Below are positions 27,143-37,439 of a DNA stretch of 64,000 nt, one piece after another. The notes below the pieces were generated by a model. That model was not told the origin of the DNA, ran no database searches, and saw nothing but the letters and a program-made list of their open reading frames with translations. The DNA comes from Marinomonas aquiplantarum. GTDB lineage: Bacteria > Pseudomonadota > Gammaproteobacteria > Pseudomonadales > Marinomonadaceae. Every line of letters starts with the position of its first letter. Position 1 is the stretch's first letter. The DNA is taken from assembly GCF_003314975.1 (NCBI RefSeq), contig NZ_QNRF01000002.1, positions 372,001 through 436,000 on the forward strand. Reading direction: 5' to 3'. A program made the position numbers and the translations under genes.

Positions 27143-28081
27143 ATGAAAGACGCAGAGCAAGGCTTTTCTGAAAAAAATCAACAAGACAATGAGTTGGCAG
27201 ATGTGTCTGCCACTAACTTATTCCCAATTCGAGAGTTGTCCCTAAAAACTGGCGTGAACTCTGTGACTTTAAGAGCTTGGGAAAGACGATATGGTTTATT
27301 AAAGCCAAAACGAACAGGAAAAGGTCATCGACTTTATGATCAAGCAGACGTTGTGCGAGTCGAAGCCATTATGAAATGGATTCAGCAAGGCGTTGCGGTG
27401 AGTAAAGTAAGAGCATTATTGGATCAGACTAATGAGCAAGAGGGCGTGGCTGTAAGTGTCCAGTCAGACAATGAATGGCAACAATGGCGTGAGAGCTTAG
27501 TTGCGGTGGCAAATCAATATCAAGAAAGTAAGATAGAGCAACTTTATCAACAGATTTTCTCTCAATATCCCGCTGAGATTGCGGTGCGAGACTGGTTAAT
27601 ACCGAGTTTAGAGATGATTCCTAAAGGGGCTGAATTGGCTTTTACAGAGTCTGTCCTATTGGCTTGCTTGAGTAATCGAATAAGCAGTATGAAAGTACAG
27701 CAGAAGTCTGCAGACAAAGAGGTGTTGATTACCGGCTTGTCTTGCCAACGGCTATTATCCGCTTATGTAGCAGCCGCCATGTTGTTAGATAAAGGTGTTC
27801 GCTGTCAGTTGATTATGACGCCACAGCATTATGAAGATTGGCGCGCATTAGTTCGCCAACTAAAAGTGGATGCCGTATTGGTGTTTTGTGAAAATGACTT
27901 GGTTAATCGAGTAGAAGATGTATTAGACAATATGGCTGAATGGGAGACCACAACCGTGGCTGTTGGCGCAAGTTTTTGGCTGGCAGCGAATGACCTGTCA
28001 AAAACCAAAGTGGGCCAGGTTAGTGTCATGTCAGATAGCATAGAAGGTATCAAGGCTTGTATTTATGAGTTAGAGAGATAG
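27143..28081 (+). CDS. MerR-family regulator, LitR/CarH-like without cobalamin ligands
   Basis: 312 residues from ATG 27143 (GGAAAAAGAT upstream; an in-frame TTG at 27131 is less likely). The MerR helix-turn-helix is at about residues 25-95: FPIRELSLKTGVNSVTLRAWERRYGLLKPKRTGKGHRLY. The rest has the four-helix plus Rossmann-like layout of LitR/CarH. However, the EH pair of light-sensing homologues reads TES here, and the ExHxxG loop reads SCQRLLS, so adenosylcobalamin binding is doubtful. This resembles the B12-independent class III LitR type. It is divergent from the photolyase operon and probably its regulator. Confidence 0.85.
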   Translation: MKDAEQGFSEKNQQDNELADVSATNLFPIRELSLKTGVNSVTLRAWERRYGLLKPKRTGKGHRLYDQADVVRVEAIMKWIQQGVAVSKVRALLDQTNEQEGVAVSVQSDNEWQQWRESLVAVANQYQESKIEQLYQQIFSQYPAEIAVRDWLIPSLEMIPKGAELAFTESVLLACLSNRISSMKVQQKSADKEVLITGLSCQRLLSAYVAAAMLLDKGVRCQLIMTPQHYEDWRALVRQLKVDAVLVFCENDLVNRVEDVLDNMAEWETTTVAVGASFWLAANDLSKTKVGQVSVMSDSIEGIKACIYELER

Positions 28082-28188
28082 TGAGTACATAAGAAATCAA
28101 AAAAACTATTAGCCTTATCTATATTATAAACTTTAACAATTCACTGTTCCCCTCTAATATAAATATTAAATAAAGAGGGGGATATGAC

Positions 28189-28428
28189 ATGGCTAAAACT
28201 ATCACATTTGCTGTAATGCACTTTTCTATTGCGTTCACTGTGGCGTACTTAATTACCGGAAGCTTTTTAGTGGGAGGCTTGGTTGCAGTTGTCGAGCCTG
28301 CAATTAATACCGTTGCTTTTTACTTTCATGAAAAAATTTGGACTAAATTGTCAAAATCGAATGCCACAATGGAAATTAAGCAATCTTTCCGAAATGCCGG
28401 TGAAAGTTATGCACTACGTTCTATTTAG
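28189..28428 (+). CDS. DUF2061 membrane protein
   Basis: 79 residues. Matches the small DUF2061 family: KTITFAVMHFSIAFTVAYLITGSFLVGGLVAVVEP with two helices, then NTVAFYFHEKIWTKL. A strong ribosome binding site (AGAGGGGGAT) lies ahead of the ATG. Inner-membrane location is predicted. Function unknown. It is not obviously linked to the MerR gene 107 bases upstream, and a terminator follows it. Confidence 0.85.
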   Translation: MAKTITFAVMHFSIAFTVAYLITGSFLVGGLVAVVEPAINTVAFYFHEKIWTKLSKSNATMEIKQSFRNAGESYALRSI

Positions 28429-28449
28429 CAGCCATTTTAAAAACATAAA

Positions 28450-28487
28450 AAATGCCGCTGTCTTTTCAGATCAGCGGCATTTTTTTG
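28450..28487. terminator. bidirectional terminator
   Basis: AAATGCCGCTG and CAGCGGCATTT pair over 11 bp around an 11-base loop, followed by a T-run. It lies between the convergent DUF2061 and transporter genes. Confidence 0.88.
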
Positions 28488-28504
28488 ATCAAGCGACTTG
28501 CTTA

Positions 28505-29863
28505 TTAGCTAAGCGGGTTGATCAAGAAGTATAGAACGATAGCAACAGCAATAGGTGCTGTGTACTTCATTGAGATGTTCCATAGCTTGAAGATGCCATC
28601 TGAAAGTTGCAACTCATCCTGTGCAAATTTGTCTTTCACTACCCAACCAGCAAACAATGAAATCAAGATACCACCAAGCGGTAGCATGATGTTCGCTGTG
28701 ATGTAATCTAGGAAGTCAAAAGTATTTTTGCCGAAGAAAGTCACATCAGACATGAAGTTGAATGAACCTAGGCAAGCAATACCCAAGCCCCAAACGATGA
28801 TACCTAGGCCGATAGAGGCAGTTAGGCGCTTCAGTTTGAATTTCTCTACCAAGAATGCCACGGTTGGCTCTAGTAATGAGATAGCGGATGTCCAAGCAGC
28901 CACACCAACCAATACAAAGAATAATGTACCGAACAACTGACCAAACGGCATTTGACCAAAAGCAACAGGCAAAGAAATAAACATCAAGCCTGGGCCAGCA
29001 CCTGGGTCCATGTTGTTAGAGAAGATGATTGGGAAGATTGCAAGACCAGCGACCAAGGCTACTAGAGTGTCTAGCGCACCAATAGTTAGTACAGTTTTAC
29101 CAATTGACGCTTTTTGTGTCATGTAAGAACCGTAAGCCATGATGGTACCCATACCCAAGGATAGGGTGAAGAATGAGTGACCTAGTGCGATCAGAGCTGA
29201 GTTCCAAGTTAAGGCACTGAAATCGAAGTGGAACATGAAGTTCCAGCCGTCACCGAAGCTGCCAGTTGTCATTGCGTAACCAAGAAGGATAAGCAGTAGC
29301 ACAAACAGAGCAGGCATCATTACGCGGGTTACGGTTTCGATACCTTTGTTTACACCTGCAGCAACTACTACCACAGTCATGATGCTGAACAGAGTGTGCC
29401 ACAACAACAAGGTTGTCGGATCTTCAAGCAAGCCACCAAACGCTGCACCAGCTTGTTCAGATGTCACACCCAGCATTTCGCCTGTTAGCATGATTTTGAT
29501 GTAATGCAGTACCCAGCCACCCACGACAGAGTAGAAAGAGAAGATCAAAACGCCAGACAACATGCCCATTAGACCGATGATGCTCCAAGACTTAGAGCCA
29601 GCAGACTCTGCTGCCAAATCGGTTATTGCGTTGATTGGGTTTTTGCGTGCACGGCGACCGATAAATACTTCCGCCATCATGATTGGAATACCAACTAGCA
29701 AGATACAAGCTAGGTAAACTAATACAAATGCCCCACCACCATTTTCACCTGTGATGTAAGGGAATTTCCAAATGTTACCCAGACCTACAGCTGAGCCTGT
29801 TGCCGCTAGAATGAAAATCCATCGGCTAGCCCAAGAGCCTTGGATTGATGTTTTATTATTCAT
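28505..29863 (-). CDS. sodium-dependent transporter, NSS/SNF family
   Basis: 452 residues with about 11-12 helices. Family signatures are WASRWIFILAATGSAVGLGNIWKFPYITGENGGGAFVLVYL in helix 1, with the unwound GSAVGLGNIWKFP that binds Na+ and substrate, and MMAEVFIGRRARKNP. It imports amino acids or related solutes with Na+. It is divergent from ectABC across a 423-bp gap. A role in solute uptake during osmotic stress is possible but unproven; I see no copy of the ectA operator near its start. Confidence 0.9.
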   Translation of the reverse strand: MNNKTSIQGSWASRWIFILAATGSAVGLGNIWKFPYITGENGGGAFVLVYLACILLVGIPIMMAEVFIGRRARKNPINAITDLAAESAGSKSWSIIGLMGMLSGVLIFSFYSVVGGWVLHYIKIMLTGEMLGVTSEQAGAAFGGLLEDPTTLLLWHTLFSIMTVVVVAAGVNKGIETVTRVMMPALFVLLLILLGYAMTTGSFGDGWNFMFHFDFSALTWNSALIALGHSFFTLSLGMGTIMAYGSYMTQKASIGKTVLTIGALDTLVALVAGLAIFPIIFSNNMDPGAGPGLMFISLPVAFGQMPFGQLFGTLFFVLVGVAAWTSAISLLEPTVAFLVEKFKLKRLTASIGLGIIVWGLGIACLGSFNFMSDVTFFGKNTFDFLDYITANIMLPLGGILISLFAGWVVKDKFAQDELQLSDGIFKLWNISMKYTAPIAVAIVLYFLINPLS

Positions 29864-30103
29864 ATTTATCTCTATTTGTTGAAACCGTAAAACGAGATCG
29901 AAGATGTTAAGAGCCTAGGTAAGTGCGTATTTTGACTTAGTGAGCATCTTATTAATTATGCTTATCTTCGATTAGGGGGCGGATTTTCCGAATTTTAGGG
30001 CCTATTTGCAACAAAAAATGCGCTTTTCTTGTCACTTTGTTTATTTTTTGTCCCTTTATTGTGCGCTATTTGGTTTTATCTTTGAGCGTTGAAAACGCAC
30101 AAA

Positions 30104-30121
30104 TAATTAGACATCTAATTA
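30104..30121. promoter_or_regulatory. 8-2-8 palindrome upstream of ectA promoter
   Basis: TAATTAGA-CA-TCTAATTA is a perfect inverted repeat with 8-base arms and a 2-base spacer, five bases upstream of the -35 element. I recall the same 8-2-8 architecture for the EctR1 operator of Methylomicrobium ectABC. Probable MarR-type binding site. Confidence 0.7.
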
Positions 30122-30125
30122 TTTA

Positions 30126-30153
30126 TAGACTATAAAATCATTCTATGTATAAT
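30126..30153 (+). promoter_or_regulatory. ectA promoter
   Basis: TAGACT (-35, 30126-30131) and TATAAT (-10, 30148-30153) are 16 bases apart, placing the start near 30160 and a leader of about 127 bases. The leader holds a weak 7-bp hairpin (AAAAACC / GGTTTTT, about 30189-30211). The remaining 29864-30125 stretch, upstream of both divergent genes, is AT-rich, with nothing else I can support. Confidence 0.65.
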
Positions 30154-30170
30154 GTTTAGACATCAAATTA
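30153..30170 (+). promoter_or_regulatory. second ectA operator over the transcription start
   Basis: TGTTTAGA-CA-TCAAATTA repeats the upstream palindrome with 15 of 18 bases identical and the same 8-2-8 form. It begins at the last base of the -10 box and covers the transcription start, as expected for a repressor site. The proX promoter has a near-identical element in the same place. Confidence 0.65.
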
Positions 30171-30286
30171 ATTTCCTTTGTAACCCAATAAAAACCACTT
30201 TACAGGGTTTTTAAGAATTTTTACGTCATATTTTCGGAGATTGGTTTTGATAATTGGTTTGAGATCAAATTAAATGGAGAAGGGAT

Positions 30287-30787
30287 ATGTCAGTCAATAA
30301 GCTTGTGTTCAAAAAGCCTGTGCCAGAAGATGGTGCAAACGTATATGAGCTGGTTAAAAAATGCCCGCCTTTGGACGGTAATTCAGTTTATTGCAACCTT
30401 CTACAAACATCGCATTTTGCAGATACCTGTGTGGCAGCAAAGCGCAACGATACTCAAGAGTTGGTTGGCTTTGTATCAGGGTATGTCTTACCCAATGACT
30501 CGAGTACGTTATTTATTTGGCAGGTGGCTGTCAGTGAATCGGCTCGTGGGGAAGGTCTAGCGAAAAAAATGATAGTGAACTTATTAACGCGAGAGTCCTG
30601 CTCCGACGTCAAATTTATTCACACGACCATTACTAAATCGAATCAAGCTTCTTGGGCACTATTTAGAAGCTTATCCAAAGAGCTGGAAGCCGATTTAACC
30701 GAGTCTATCCAGTTTGATCAAGAGTTGCATTTTAACGGTCAACATGACACCGAATTTTTGGTTGAGATTGGTCCAATAAGTCGCTGA
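30287..30787 (+). CDS. ectA: L-2,4-diaminobutyrate acetyltransferase
   Basis: 166 residues, GNAT acetyltransferase making N-gamma-acetyl-diaminobutyrate, the second step of ectoine synthesis. Evidence: FKKPVPEDGANVYELVKKCPPLDGNSVYCNLL at the N-terminus, GFVSGYVLPNDSSTLFIWQVAV, and the acetyl-CoA loop VSESARGEGLAKKMI. Strong ribosome binding site GGAGAAGGG. It heads ectABC-ask and is preceded by a promoter with two operator-like repeats. Confidence 0.97.
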   Translation: MSVNKLVFKKPVPEDGANVYELVKKCPPLDGNSVYCNLLQTSHFADTCVAAKRNDTQELVGFVSGYVLPNDSSTLFIWQVAVSESARGEGLAKKMIVNLLTRESCSDVKFIHTTITKSNQASWALFRSLSKELEADLTESIQFDQELHFNGQHDTEFLVEIGPISR

Positions 30788-30818
30788 TTTAGCGATTTAC
30801 CACATTGTTTATATTTAA

Positions 30819-32150
<1,332 letters not shown>

Positions 32151-32208
32151 GCGGTGATGTTACTTATTGCATTGATATTGGATTAATAACAGATTTTAAG
32201 AGGATTTT

Positions 32209-32598
32209 ATGTTTGCACGTGATTTAGCACAATGTGAAAAAACCGAGCGTCGAGTCGTATCTCCTGATGGTAATTGGGAAAGTACACGTTTGATCCTGAA
32301 GGAAGACAACATGGGGTTTTCTTTCCACATTACCACTATTTATGAAGGCAAAGACTTCGATATGCATTATCAGAACCATTTGGAATCTGTGTACTGCATT
32401 TCTGGTGAAGGCGAAGTTGAGAGCCGAGAAACAGGCCAAAAACACGCGATTAAACCTGGCGTTGTGTATGTGTTAGATAAGCATGATCCACATACATTAC
32501 GTGCTTTTAAAGAGTTGAAGCTGGCTTGTGTTTTCAATCCCCCTATCACAGGTAACGAAGTGCATAACTCAGAAGGTGCCTACGAACTATTGGATTAG
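32209..32598 (+). CDS. ectC: L-ectoine synthase
   Basis: 129 residues, cupin-fold enzyme that cyclises N-gamma-acetyl-diaminobutyrate to ectoine. Evidence: [19 protein letters not shown], the metal-site region [18 protein letters not shown], and the C-terminal cupin motif [18 protein letters not shown]. It lies 58 bases after ectB. No hydroxylase gene (ectD) follows, so this locus makes ectoine only. Confidence 0.97.
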   Translation: MFARDLAQCEKTERRVVSPDGNWESTRLILKEDNMGFSFHITTIYEGKDFDMHYQNHLESVYCISGEGEVESRETGQKHAIKPGVVYVLDKHDPHTLRAFKELKLACVFNPPITGNEVHNSEGAYELLD

Positions 32599-32734
32599 GC
32601 GGAAAAAGTAGGGCGGCAGCTAAAATTGATATCAAAAAGTGCTTAAAATTTTTACAGCCTTGTGACAATATAGCGACAATTTTTCACTTTGATCATTTTG
32701 GGTGCTTTTGCCCCAACAAAATATTGGATTTGTA

Positions 32735-34177
32735 ATGGGACAACATACAGTTGAGAAAATCGGCGGTACGTCCATGAGTGACTACTGTTCGGTTAGAGAT
32801 AATATTATTTTCAAACCGGCACAAACGGGTAATTTTTACAATCGTATTTTTGTGGTATCCGCTTACGGTGGCATGACAGATAAGCTGTTAGAGCATAAAA
32901 AAACAGGTGATGCTGGTGTGTATGCCTTGTTTGCACAAGAGCGCAAACAAAATCATTGGTTTCCTGCTTTGCAAGAAGTTCGTCAAGCTATGATGGCGAT
33001 TAACCATGAGCTGTTTGATGCAGGAGATCTACGAGATCAAGCTGATGCGTTTCTTGGCAGTCGTTTGCAGGAAGCGCAAGAGTGCTTAGAAGACTTACAC
33101 CGTCTTTGTCAGCATGGTCACTTCTCAATCAGTGAGCATTTGGCAACCGTGCGTGAAATGTTGGCCAGTATTGGCGAAGCGCACAGTGCTTGGAACACAG
33201 CTCACTTGTTGCAACGTGATGGCGTAAATGCGGTTTTTGTTGATTTAACGGGTTGGAACAGTCCTGCTCATATGTCCTTGGATGAGCGTATTTTAGATGC
33301 CTTCAAAGACATAGACCTAAGCAAAGAGCTTCCCATTACAACCGGTTATGCTCACAGTGAAACGGGTTTAATGTCGACGTTTGATCGCGGTTACAGTGAA
33401 ATGACGTTCAGTCGTATTGCGGTGTTAACCAAGGCGCATGAAGCGGTGATTCATAAAGAGTTCCATTTGAGTAGTGCGGATCCTCGTTTGGTGGGTGAAA
33501 CCAATGCGGTTCCAATCGGTCGTACAAACTACGATGTGGCCGATCAGTTGGCCAACTTAGGAATGGAAGCCATTCACCCGAAAGCAGCGAAAGGTTTGCG
33601 TCAAAGTGGTATTTCATTGCGTGTGAAAAACACCTTTGAGCCAGAGCATACTGGTACATTAATAACCGGTGACTACGTCAGTGATGCACCTTGTGTCGAG
33701 ATTATTGCGGGTTGTCGCGGTGTGTTTGCAGTTGAATTATTTGATCAAGACATGGCCGGTGACATTGACCAGTTCGATGGCGCTATCCTGAAAGTCTTGA
33801 AGCAATTTAATGCGCATATTATTGCTAAAGACATCAATGCAAATACCATCACGCATTATTTGGCGATTAACCTAAAAACGCTAAAACGTGTTATGAAGGT
33901 GTTGAGTGAGCGCTTTTCTGAGGCTGAAATCACTCAGCGTAAAGTGGCTATCGTATCGGCCATTGGCAGTGATATGAAAACCACAGGTATGCTAGCGAAA
34001 GCAGTAAAAGCCATCGCCGAGCAAGAAGTGAACGTGTTAGCGATGCACCAATCTATGCGTCAGGTCGATATGCAGTTTGTGATTGATGAAGAAGATTATG
34101 AAAAGGCCATTTGTAGCCTTCATAAAGAACTGGTTGAAGTGCACAACCACGGTCGAGCAATTTGCTTAGCTTCTTAA
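32735..34177 (+). CDS. ask_ect: ectoine-type aspartate kinase
   Basis: 480 residues from the ATG at 32735 (GGATTTG upstream); an in-frame TTG at 32702 adds an unsupported 11 residues. It phosphorylates aspartate, supplying precursor for ectoine. The kinase domain begins VEKIGGTSMSDY and has TTGYAHSETGLMSTFDRGYSEMTFSRIA; two ACT domains form the C-terminus (about 325-480). This class is typically feedback-insensitive and found with ectABC. It is 136 bases after ectC and may have an additional promoter. Confidence 0.93.
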   Translation: MGQHTVEKIGGTSMSDYCSVRDNIIFKPAQTGNFYNRIFVVSAYGGMTDKLLEHKKTGDAGVYALFAQERKQNHWFPALQEVRQAMMAINHELFDAGDLRDQADAFLGSRLQEAQECLEDLHRLCQHGHFSISEHLATVREMLASIGEAHSAWNTAHLLQRDGVNAVFVDLTGWNSPAHMSLDERILDAFKDIDLSKELPITTGYAHSETGLMSTFDRGYSEMTFSRIAVLTKAHEAVIHKEFHLSSADPRLVGETNAVPIGRTNYDVADQLANLGMEAIHPKAAKGLRQSGISLRVKNTFEPEHTGTLITGDYVSDAPCVEIIAGCRGVFAVELFDQDMAGDIDQFDGAILKVLKQFNAHIIAKDINANTITHYLAINLKTLKRVMKVLSERFSEAEITQRKVAIVSAIGSDMKTTGMLAKAVKAIAEQEVNVLAMHQSMRQVDMQFVIDEEDYEKAICSLHKELVEVHNHGRAICLAS

Positions 34178-34224
34178 TAGGCTGAGGCTCTTTTAAGGCC
34201 AGGCTAAATTCAACAACATCAAAG

Positions 34225-34253
34225 CCCAAATGCTTAGGCATTTGGGTTTTTTT
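34225..34253. terminator. terminator of ectABC-ask
   Basis: CCCAAATGC and GCATTTGGG pair around a 4-base loop, followed by seven Ts. It lies between convergent ask and the GGDEF-EAL gene. Confidence 0.9.
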
Positions 34254-34265
34254 ATTGCTTAAAAG

Positions 34266-36470
34266 TTATGTTTCTTGATCATGATGAACAATAGGTGGTG
34301 CTTTGTTAAAGTCTTCTGCAGAAACAGCTCGGCTCACATAGAAACCTTGACCAAAATCACATTGGAAGTCAGCTAGCATTTGCCATTGTTGTCTGGTCTC
34401 AATGCCTTCGGCCAATACCTTGATATTCAACTTGTGCGCCATTGCTATAATCGCTTCGACAATATTTCGGTCATTTTCGTCTTCGGTAATGTCTCGGACA
34501 AAATGACGATCAATTTTCAATAAATCCACGGGCAGGTTTTTCAGTTGAGCAAGCGATGAATAGCCTGTTCCGAAATCATCAATGGCGATGCAGATCCCCA
34601 TTTGCTTAAGCGTTTGAAGTAAGCTTTTCGCTAATTTTATGTCTTCAAGAATGTCTGTTTCAGTGATCTCAAAACCGAGCTGTCGAGCCGGAACTTGATA
34701 TTGAATTAAGAGTTTTTCAACGTGACTGACAAAACGAGGGTCGGCTAATTGTTGAGAGGCTAGGTTTATGTGCAATAAGATGTCAGACAATCCCGCTTTT
34801 TTACGTTCGGCTAAATAAGCAATACCTGTCTCAATCACCCAATGGCCAAGTTCAACGATTTGTCCGGTTTTTTCCGCCACAGGAATGAACTCATTCGGGA
34901 AAATTAGGCCTTTATCAGGGTGATTCCAGCGTACTAATGCTTCGGCACCAATGACCCTGTTGGTTTGCAAATCAAATTGAGGTTGGTAATACAGTACGAA
35001 CTCTTGATTTCTTAGGGCCTGGGAAAGGTCATCTTCGGCTTTAATGGTGTTGTAGGTGTTGACCTTCATACTTTCTGTGTACAGCGAATACTGGTTTTTT
35101 CCCAATTGTTTAGCATGATAAAGTGCCATATCTGCGTTTTGCATTATGGTAACCAAGTCATAGCCATGTTCTGGAATCATGGCAATACCAAGGCTGGTAC
35201 TGAGAGTGAATTCTCGTTGATTAAACTTAATTGGGTTGTGTACGCTTTTTAGTATCTTAGTCGCAAAGGCCTCGGCTTCTTCTGTGCTTTTAATGTCCCC
35301 TAATAGAATGCCAAACTCATCGCCCCCTAAACGCACTACTTGATCTGATATACCTTTGAGAGCATTAAGGCGCTCAGCAATAATCACCAGAACCTGATCT
35401 CCTATATCGTGACCAACGGTGTCGTTAATGCGCTTAAAGTTATCTAGGTCAAAATAAATAAAAGCCGAAATGCGACTGCGTAATTGGTTCTTATACAGTG
35501 TATTGGGCAAGTTATCCTGTAAATAGCGGCGGTTAGGAAGACTGGTTAATGGGTCTCGATAAGCTAAATCTTCTAGAGCTGCGGTTTTTTCTTTTACCAG
35601 CTTGCTTAATCTTAAAGGTTGTATAAGTAGGGCATAGAGAGCAATTGAAAGTAAAAAGCCGATAATAACGCTAACGCTATAGCCTTTAAATTGATTGGAC
35701 GCTAGTTCATCAGCGATGTTTTGACTTATGGTCAGGGTCCAAGTGCCGACGGGCAATACCAGTTGGCTTGACGATCTCAGCTCGCCAAGGGATTCAGCAG
35801 AAGAAGAAAGTGTGACGCGTTCAACTTTATCATTGTGTGGACGCCATAATTCGTACTGATAGCCGTCTTGTTCTAATTCTTTTAGTTGCGTTGCGTCGAT
35901 TAAATCGTCTAAATAGACGAGGGTCGATGCGAGGCCCCAAAAGGATTCATTATCTTGGCCTTGATTCAAGTAAATTGGTGCCCGGGTGATAACGGCGACG
36001 CCGCCTTGAACCAGTGGTACGGGACCAATGGCAATCATCTTTTTAGTGATGATGGCTTGTTGAGTGGTTTCATGGTAAGGAGTGGAGTTGATTATGTCTA
36101 AACCAATGGCTGTTTCGTTACCTGCGAGCGGGTAGATTTTTTCAATAATACCATTTGGAGCCAATTGAATGTTTTCAATACCGCCAATGGATTCAATCAG
36201 TCGGTTAGCATAGCTATCAAACCAAGGTGAGTCACCATTATGCAATTCCACTTCATAAGACATGATTTTGGCGGAAGTAAAGGCGGAAGCTAGACGTCGT
36301 TCTAAGGCTGAAGCCTGTGAACGAGATAAACCATTGAGAATGGATGATTTTTGATGAACGATTGAGTTACTGGCAGACTGAGTCCAATAGCCACCAAGTA
36401 AAACAATGAAGCAAAATGCAATGGATACAATCACCAAGGCTAAGGGCTGCTTAAGTCGAGCTTGTTTCAA
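34266..36470 (-). CDS. CHASE-GGDEF-EAL cyclic-di-GMP enzyme
   Basis: 734 residues. One helix at about 12-30 and another at about 265-287 (VSVIIGFLLSIALYALLIQPL) flank a periplasmic CHASE-like sensor domain. The GGDEF domain (about 305-460) has an intact RLGGDEF, but position 1 of the inhibitory RxxD site is Gly. The EAL domain (about 480-725) has GAEALVRWNHP, HINLASQQL, FEITETDI, AIDDFGTGYSSL, LLKIDRHFVRD and VLAEGIET, all expected of an active phosphodiesterase. Net activity cannot be told from sequence. The external signal is unknown. Confidence 0.93.
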   Translation of the reverse strand: MKQARLKQPLALVIVSIAFCFIVLLGGYWTQSASNSIVHQKSSILNGLSRSQASALERRLASAFTSAKIMSYEVELHNGDSPWFDSYANRLIESIGGIENIQLAPNGIIEKIYPLAGNETAIGLDIINSTPYHETTQQAIITKKMIAIGPVPLVQGGVAVITRAPIYLNQGQDNESFWGLASTLVYLDDLIDATQLKELEQDGYQYELWRPHNDKVERVTLSSSAESLGELRSSSQLVLPVGTWTLTISQNIADELASNQFKGYSVSVIIGFLLSIALYALLIQPLRLSKLVKEKTAALEDLAYRDPLTSLPNRRYLQDNLPNTLYKNQLRSRISAFIYFDLDNFKRINDTVGHDIGDQVLVIIAERLNALKGISDQVVRLGGDEFGILLGDIKSTEEAEAFATKILKSVHNPIKFNQREFTLSTSLGIAMIPEHGYDLVTIMQNADMALYHAKQLGKNQYSLYTESMKVNTYNTIKAEDDLSQALRNQEFVLYYQPQFDLQTNRVIGAEALVRWNHPDKGLIFPNEFIPVAEKTGQIVELGHWVIETGIAYLAERKKAGLSDILLHINLASQQLADPRFVSHVEKLLIQYQVPARQLGFEITETDILEDIKLAKSLLQTLKQMGICIAIDDFGTGYSSLAQLKNLPVDLLKIDRHFVRDITEDENDRNIVEAIIAMAHKLNIKVLAEGIETRQQWQMLADFQCDFGQGFYVSRAVSAEDFNKAPPIVHHDQET

Positions 36471-36584
36471 AAAAATGTCCTGTTTCCTTAAGGATTACTA
36501 GAAAATCATATTATGTCTAGTATGACGCGTCCGCTTCTTTTTGTTAATAAATGTATGCTCTAGCGGAGGATTTAGGGGGAAAAA

Positions 36585-36624
36585 TAAAAAAGCCAAACAT
36601 ATCAACAATATGCCTGGCCTTTTG
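36585..36624 (-). terminator. terminator of hupE
   Basis: On the minus strand an imperfect stem (AAAAGGCCA...GCATAT with ATATG...TGGCTTTT) is followed by a T-rich run, TTTTTTATTTTT. It lies 17 bases after the hupE stop. Confidence 0.7.
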
Positions 36625-36641
36625 ACATTACAAATAAAGCA

Positions 36642-37223
36642 TTAAGCGAAAGCGAGAACCATGCCTGCGACGGCAATAACGCTACCCGTAATGCGATTGA
36701 TAATAGGGGCCTGAATACTGGCTACAACGGCACCAAATGCCATACCAACGCTATGCAGCAAAATAGTCGCTGTTGCGAATCCTAAAGTATAAACGGCGCC
36801 GTTAGCCGTTAGGGGCATTTCTAAACCGTGAGCAGCACCATGGAATAGAGCAAAGAATCCCGCAACTAATGCGCAACTAAGCAATGAAAACTTGGCGCTG
36901 GCTAACAGTAGAGCCCCCATAAACAATACGGATAAGACTATGCCCTGTTCAATGAAAGGGACTTGAATGCCCACTACGGCCAGACCTCCACCAACAAGCA
37001 TAGTGGTAACAAACGCAGCAGGAACGGCCCAAATAGCGCGACCACCTAAGGTTGTAGCCCAGATGCCAACAGCCACCATGGCCAATAAATGATCCAACCC
37101 ACCTAGTGGATGAAGAAAGCCTGTCATAAAGCTATTAGTGTGTTCGTGCCCTGGGTGAGCAAGAGCAAGAGCGGGTAAAGTGGCCATCACAGCCAATACG
37201 ATTTTAAGCGTGATTTGACGCAT
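36642..37223 (-). CDS. hupE: HupE/UreJ family metal (nickel/cobalt?) permease
   Basis: 193 residues from ATG 37223, with AGGAGATGAG upstream; the longer in-frame ATG at 37346 is rejected. A signal-like first helix ends LALAHPGHEH, giving the His-rich HPGHEH start of mature HupE. The family motif HPLGGLDHLLAMVAVG follows, then LFHGAAHGLEMP. Six helices are predicted. HupE proteins are thought to move Ni2+ or Co2+, but no hydrogenase or urease genes are near, so the substrate is uncertain. Confidence 0.9.
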   Translation of the reverse strand: MRQITLKIVLAVMATLPALALAHPGHEHTNSFMTGFLHPLGGLDHLLAMVAVGIWATTLGGRAIWAVPAAFVTTMLVGGGLAVVGIQVPFIEQGIVLSVLFMGALLLASAKFSLLSCALVAGFFALFHGAAHGLEMPLTANGAVYTLGFATATILLHSVGMAFGAVVASIQAPIINRITGSVIAVAGMVLAFA

Positions 37224-37388
37224 AATCTCATCTCCTAAAAAAACATCGAATACCATATTAAATGGCAAAGTAAGGCCACCGCTCTTGCGGCTGGAACTGA
37301 GAATGATTCTAACACAGCTATAGAAAAGATGGATTGAATGAAACAAAAGAAGACTTGGGTTTTATTCAGTTTGATGGGCATTTATTAG

Positions 37389-37418
37389 AAAAGGCTTGTC
37401 CGGGGACAAGCCTTTTTG
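37389..37418. terminator. terminator of ttdAB
   Basis: AAAAGGCTTGTCC and GGACAAGCCTTTT form a long GC-rich stem with T-runs both ways, 22 bases after the ttdB stop. Confidence 0.85.
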
Positions 37419-37439
37419 TTTAGTAAAGGAATTGGTTGC

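Noticed and set aside
30189-30211. Attenuator in the ectA leader
   Set aside because: Only seven A-T-rich pairs (AAAAACC / GGTTTTT) with a 9-base loop; too weak to call, mentioned only in the promoter entry.
30242-30271. FNR-like TTGAT...ATCAA upstream of ectA
   Set aside because: The half-sites are separated by far more than the four bases an FNR box requires.
37224-37439. Cobalamin or nickel riboswitch upstream of hupE
   Set aside because: No B12 box or NiCo-type helices; the gap contains the ttdAB terminator and plain AT-rich sequence.
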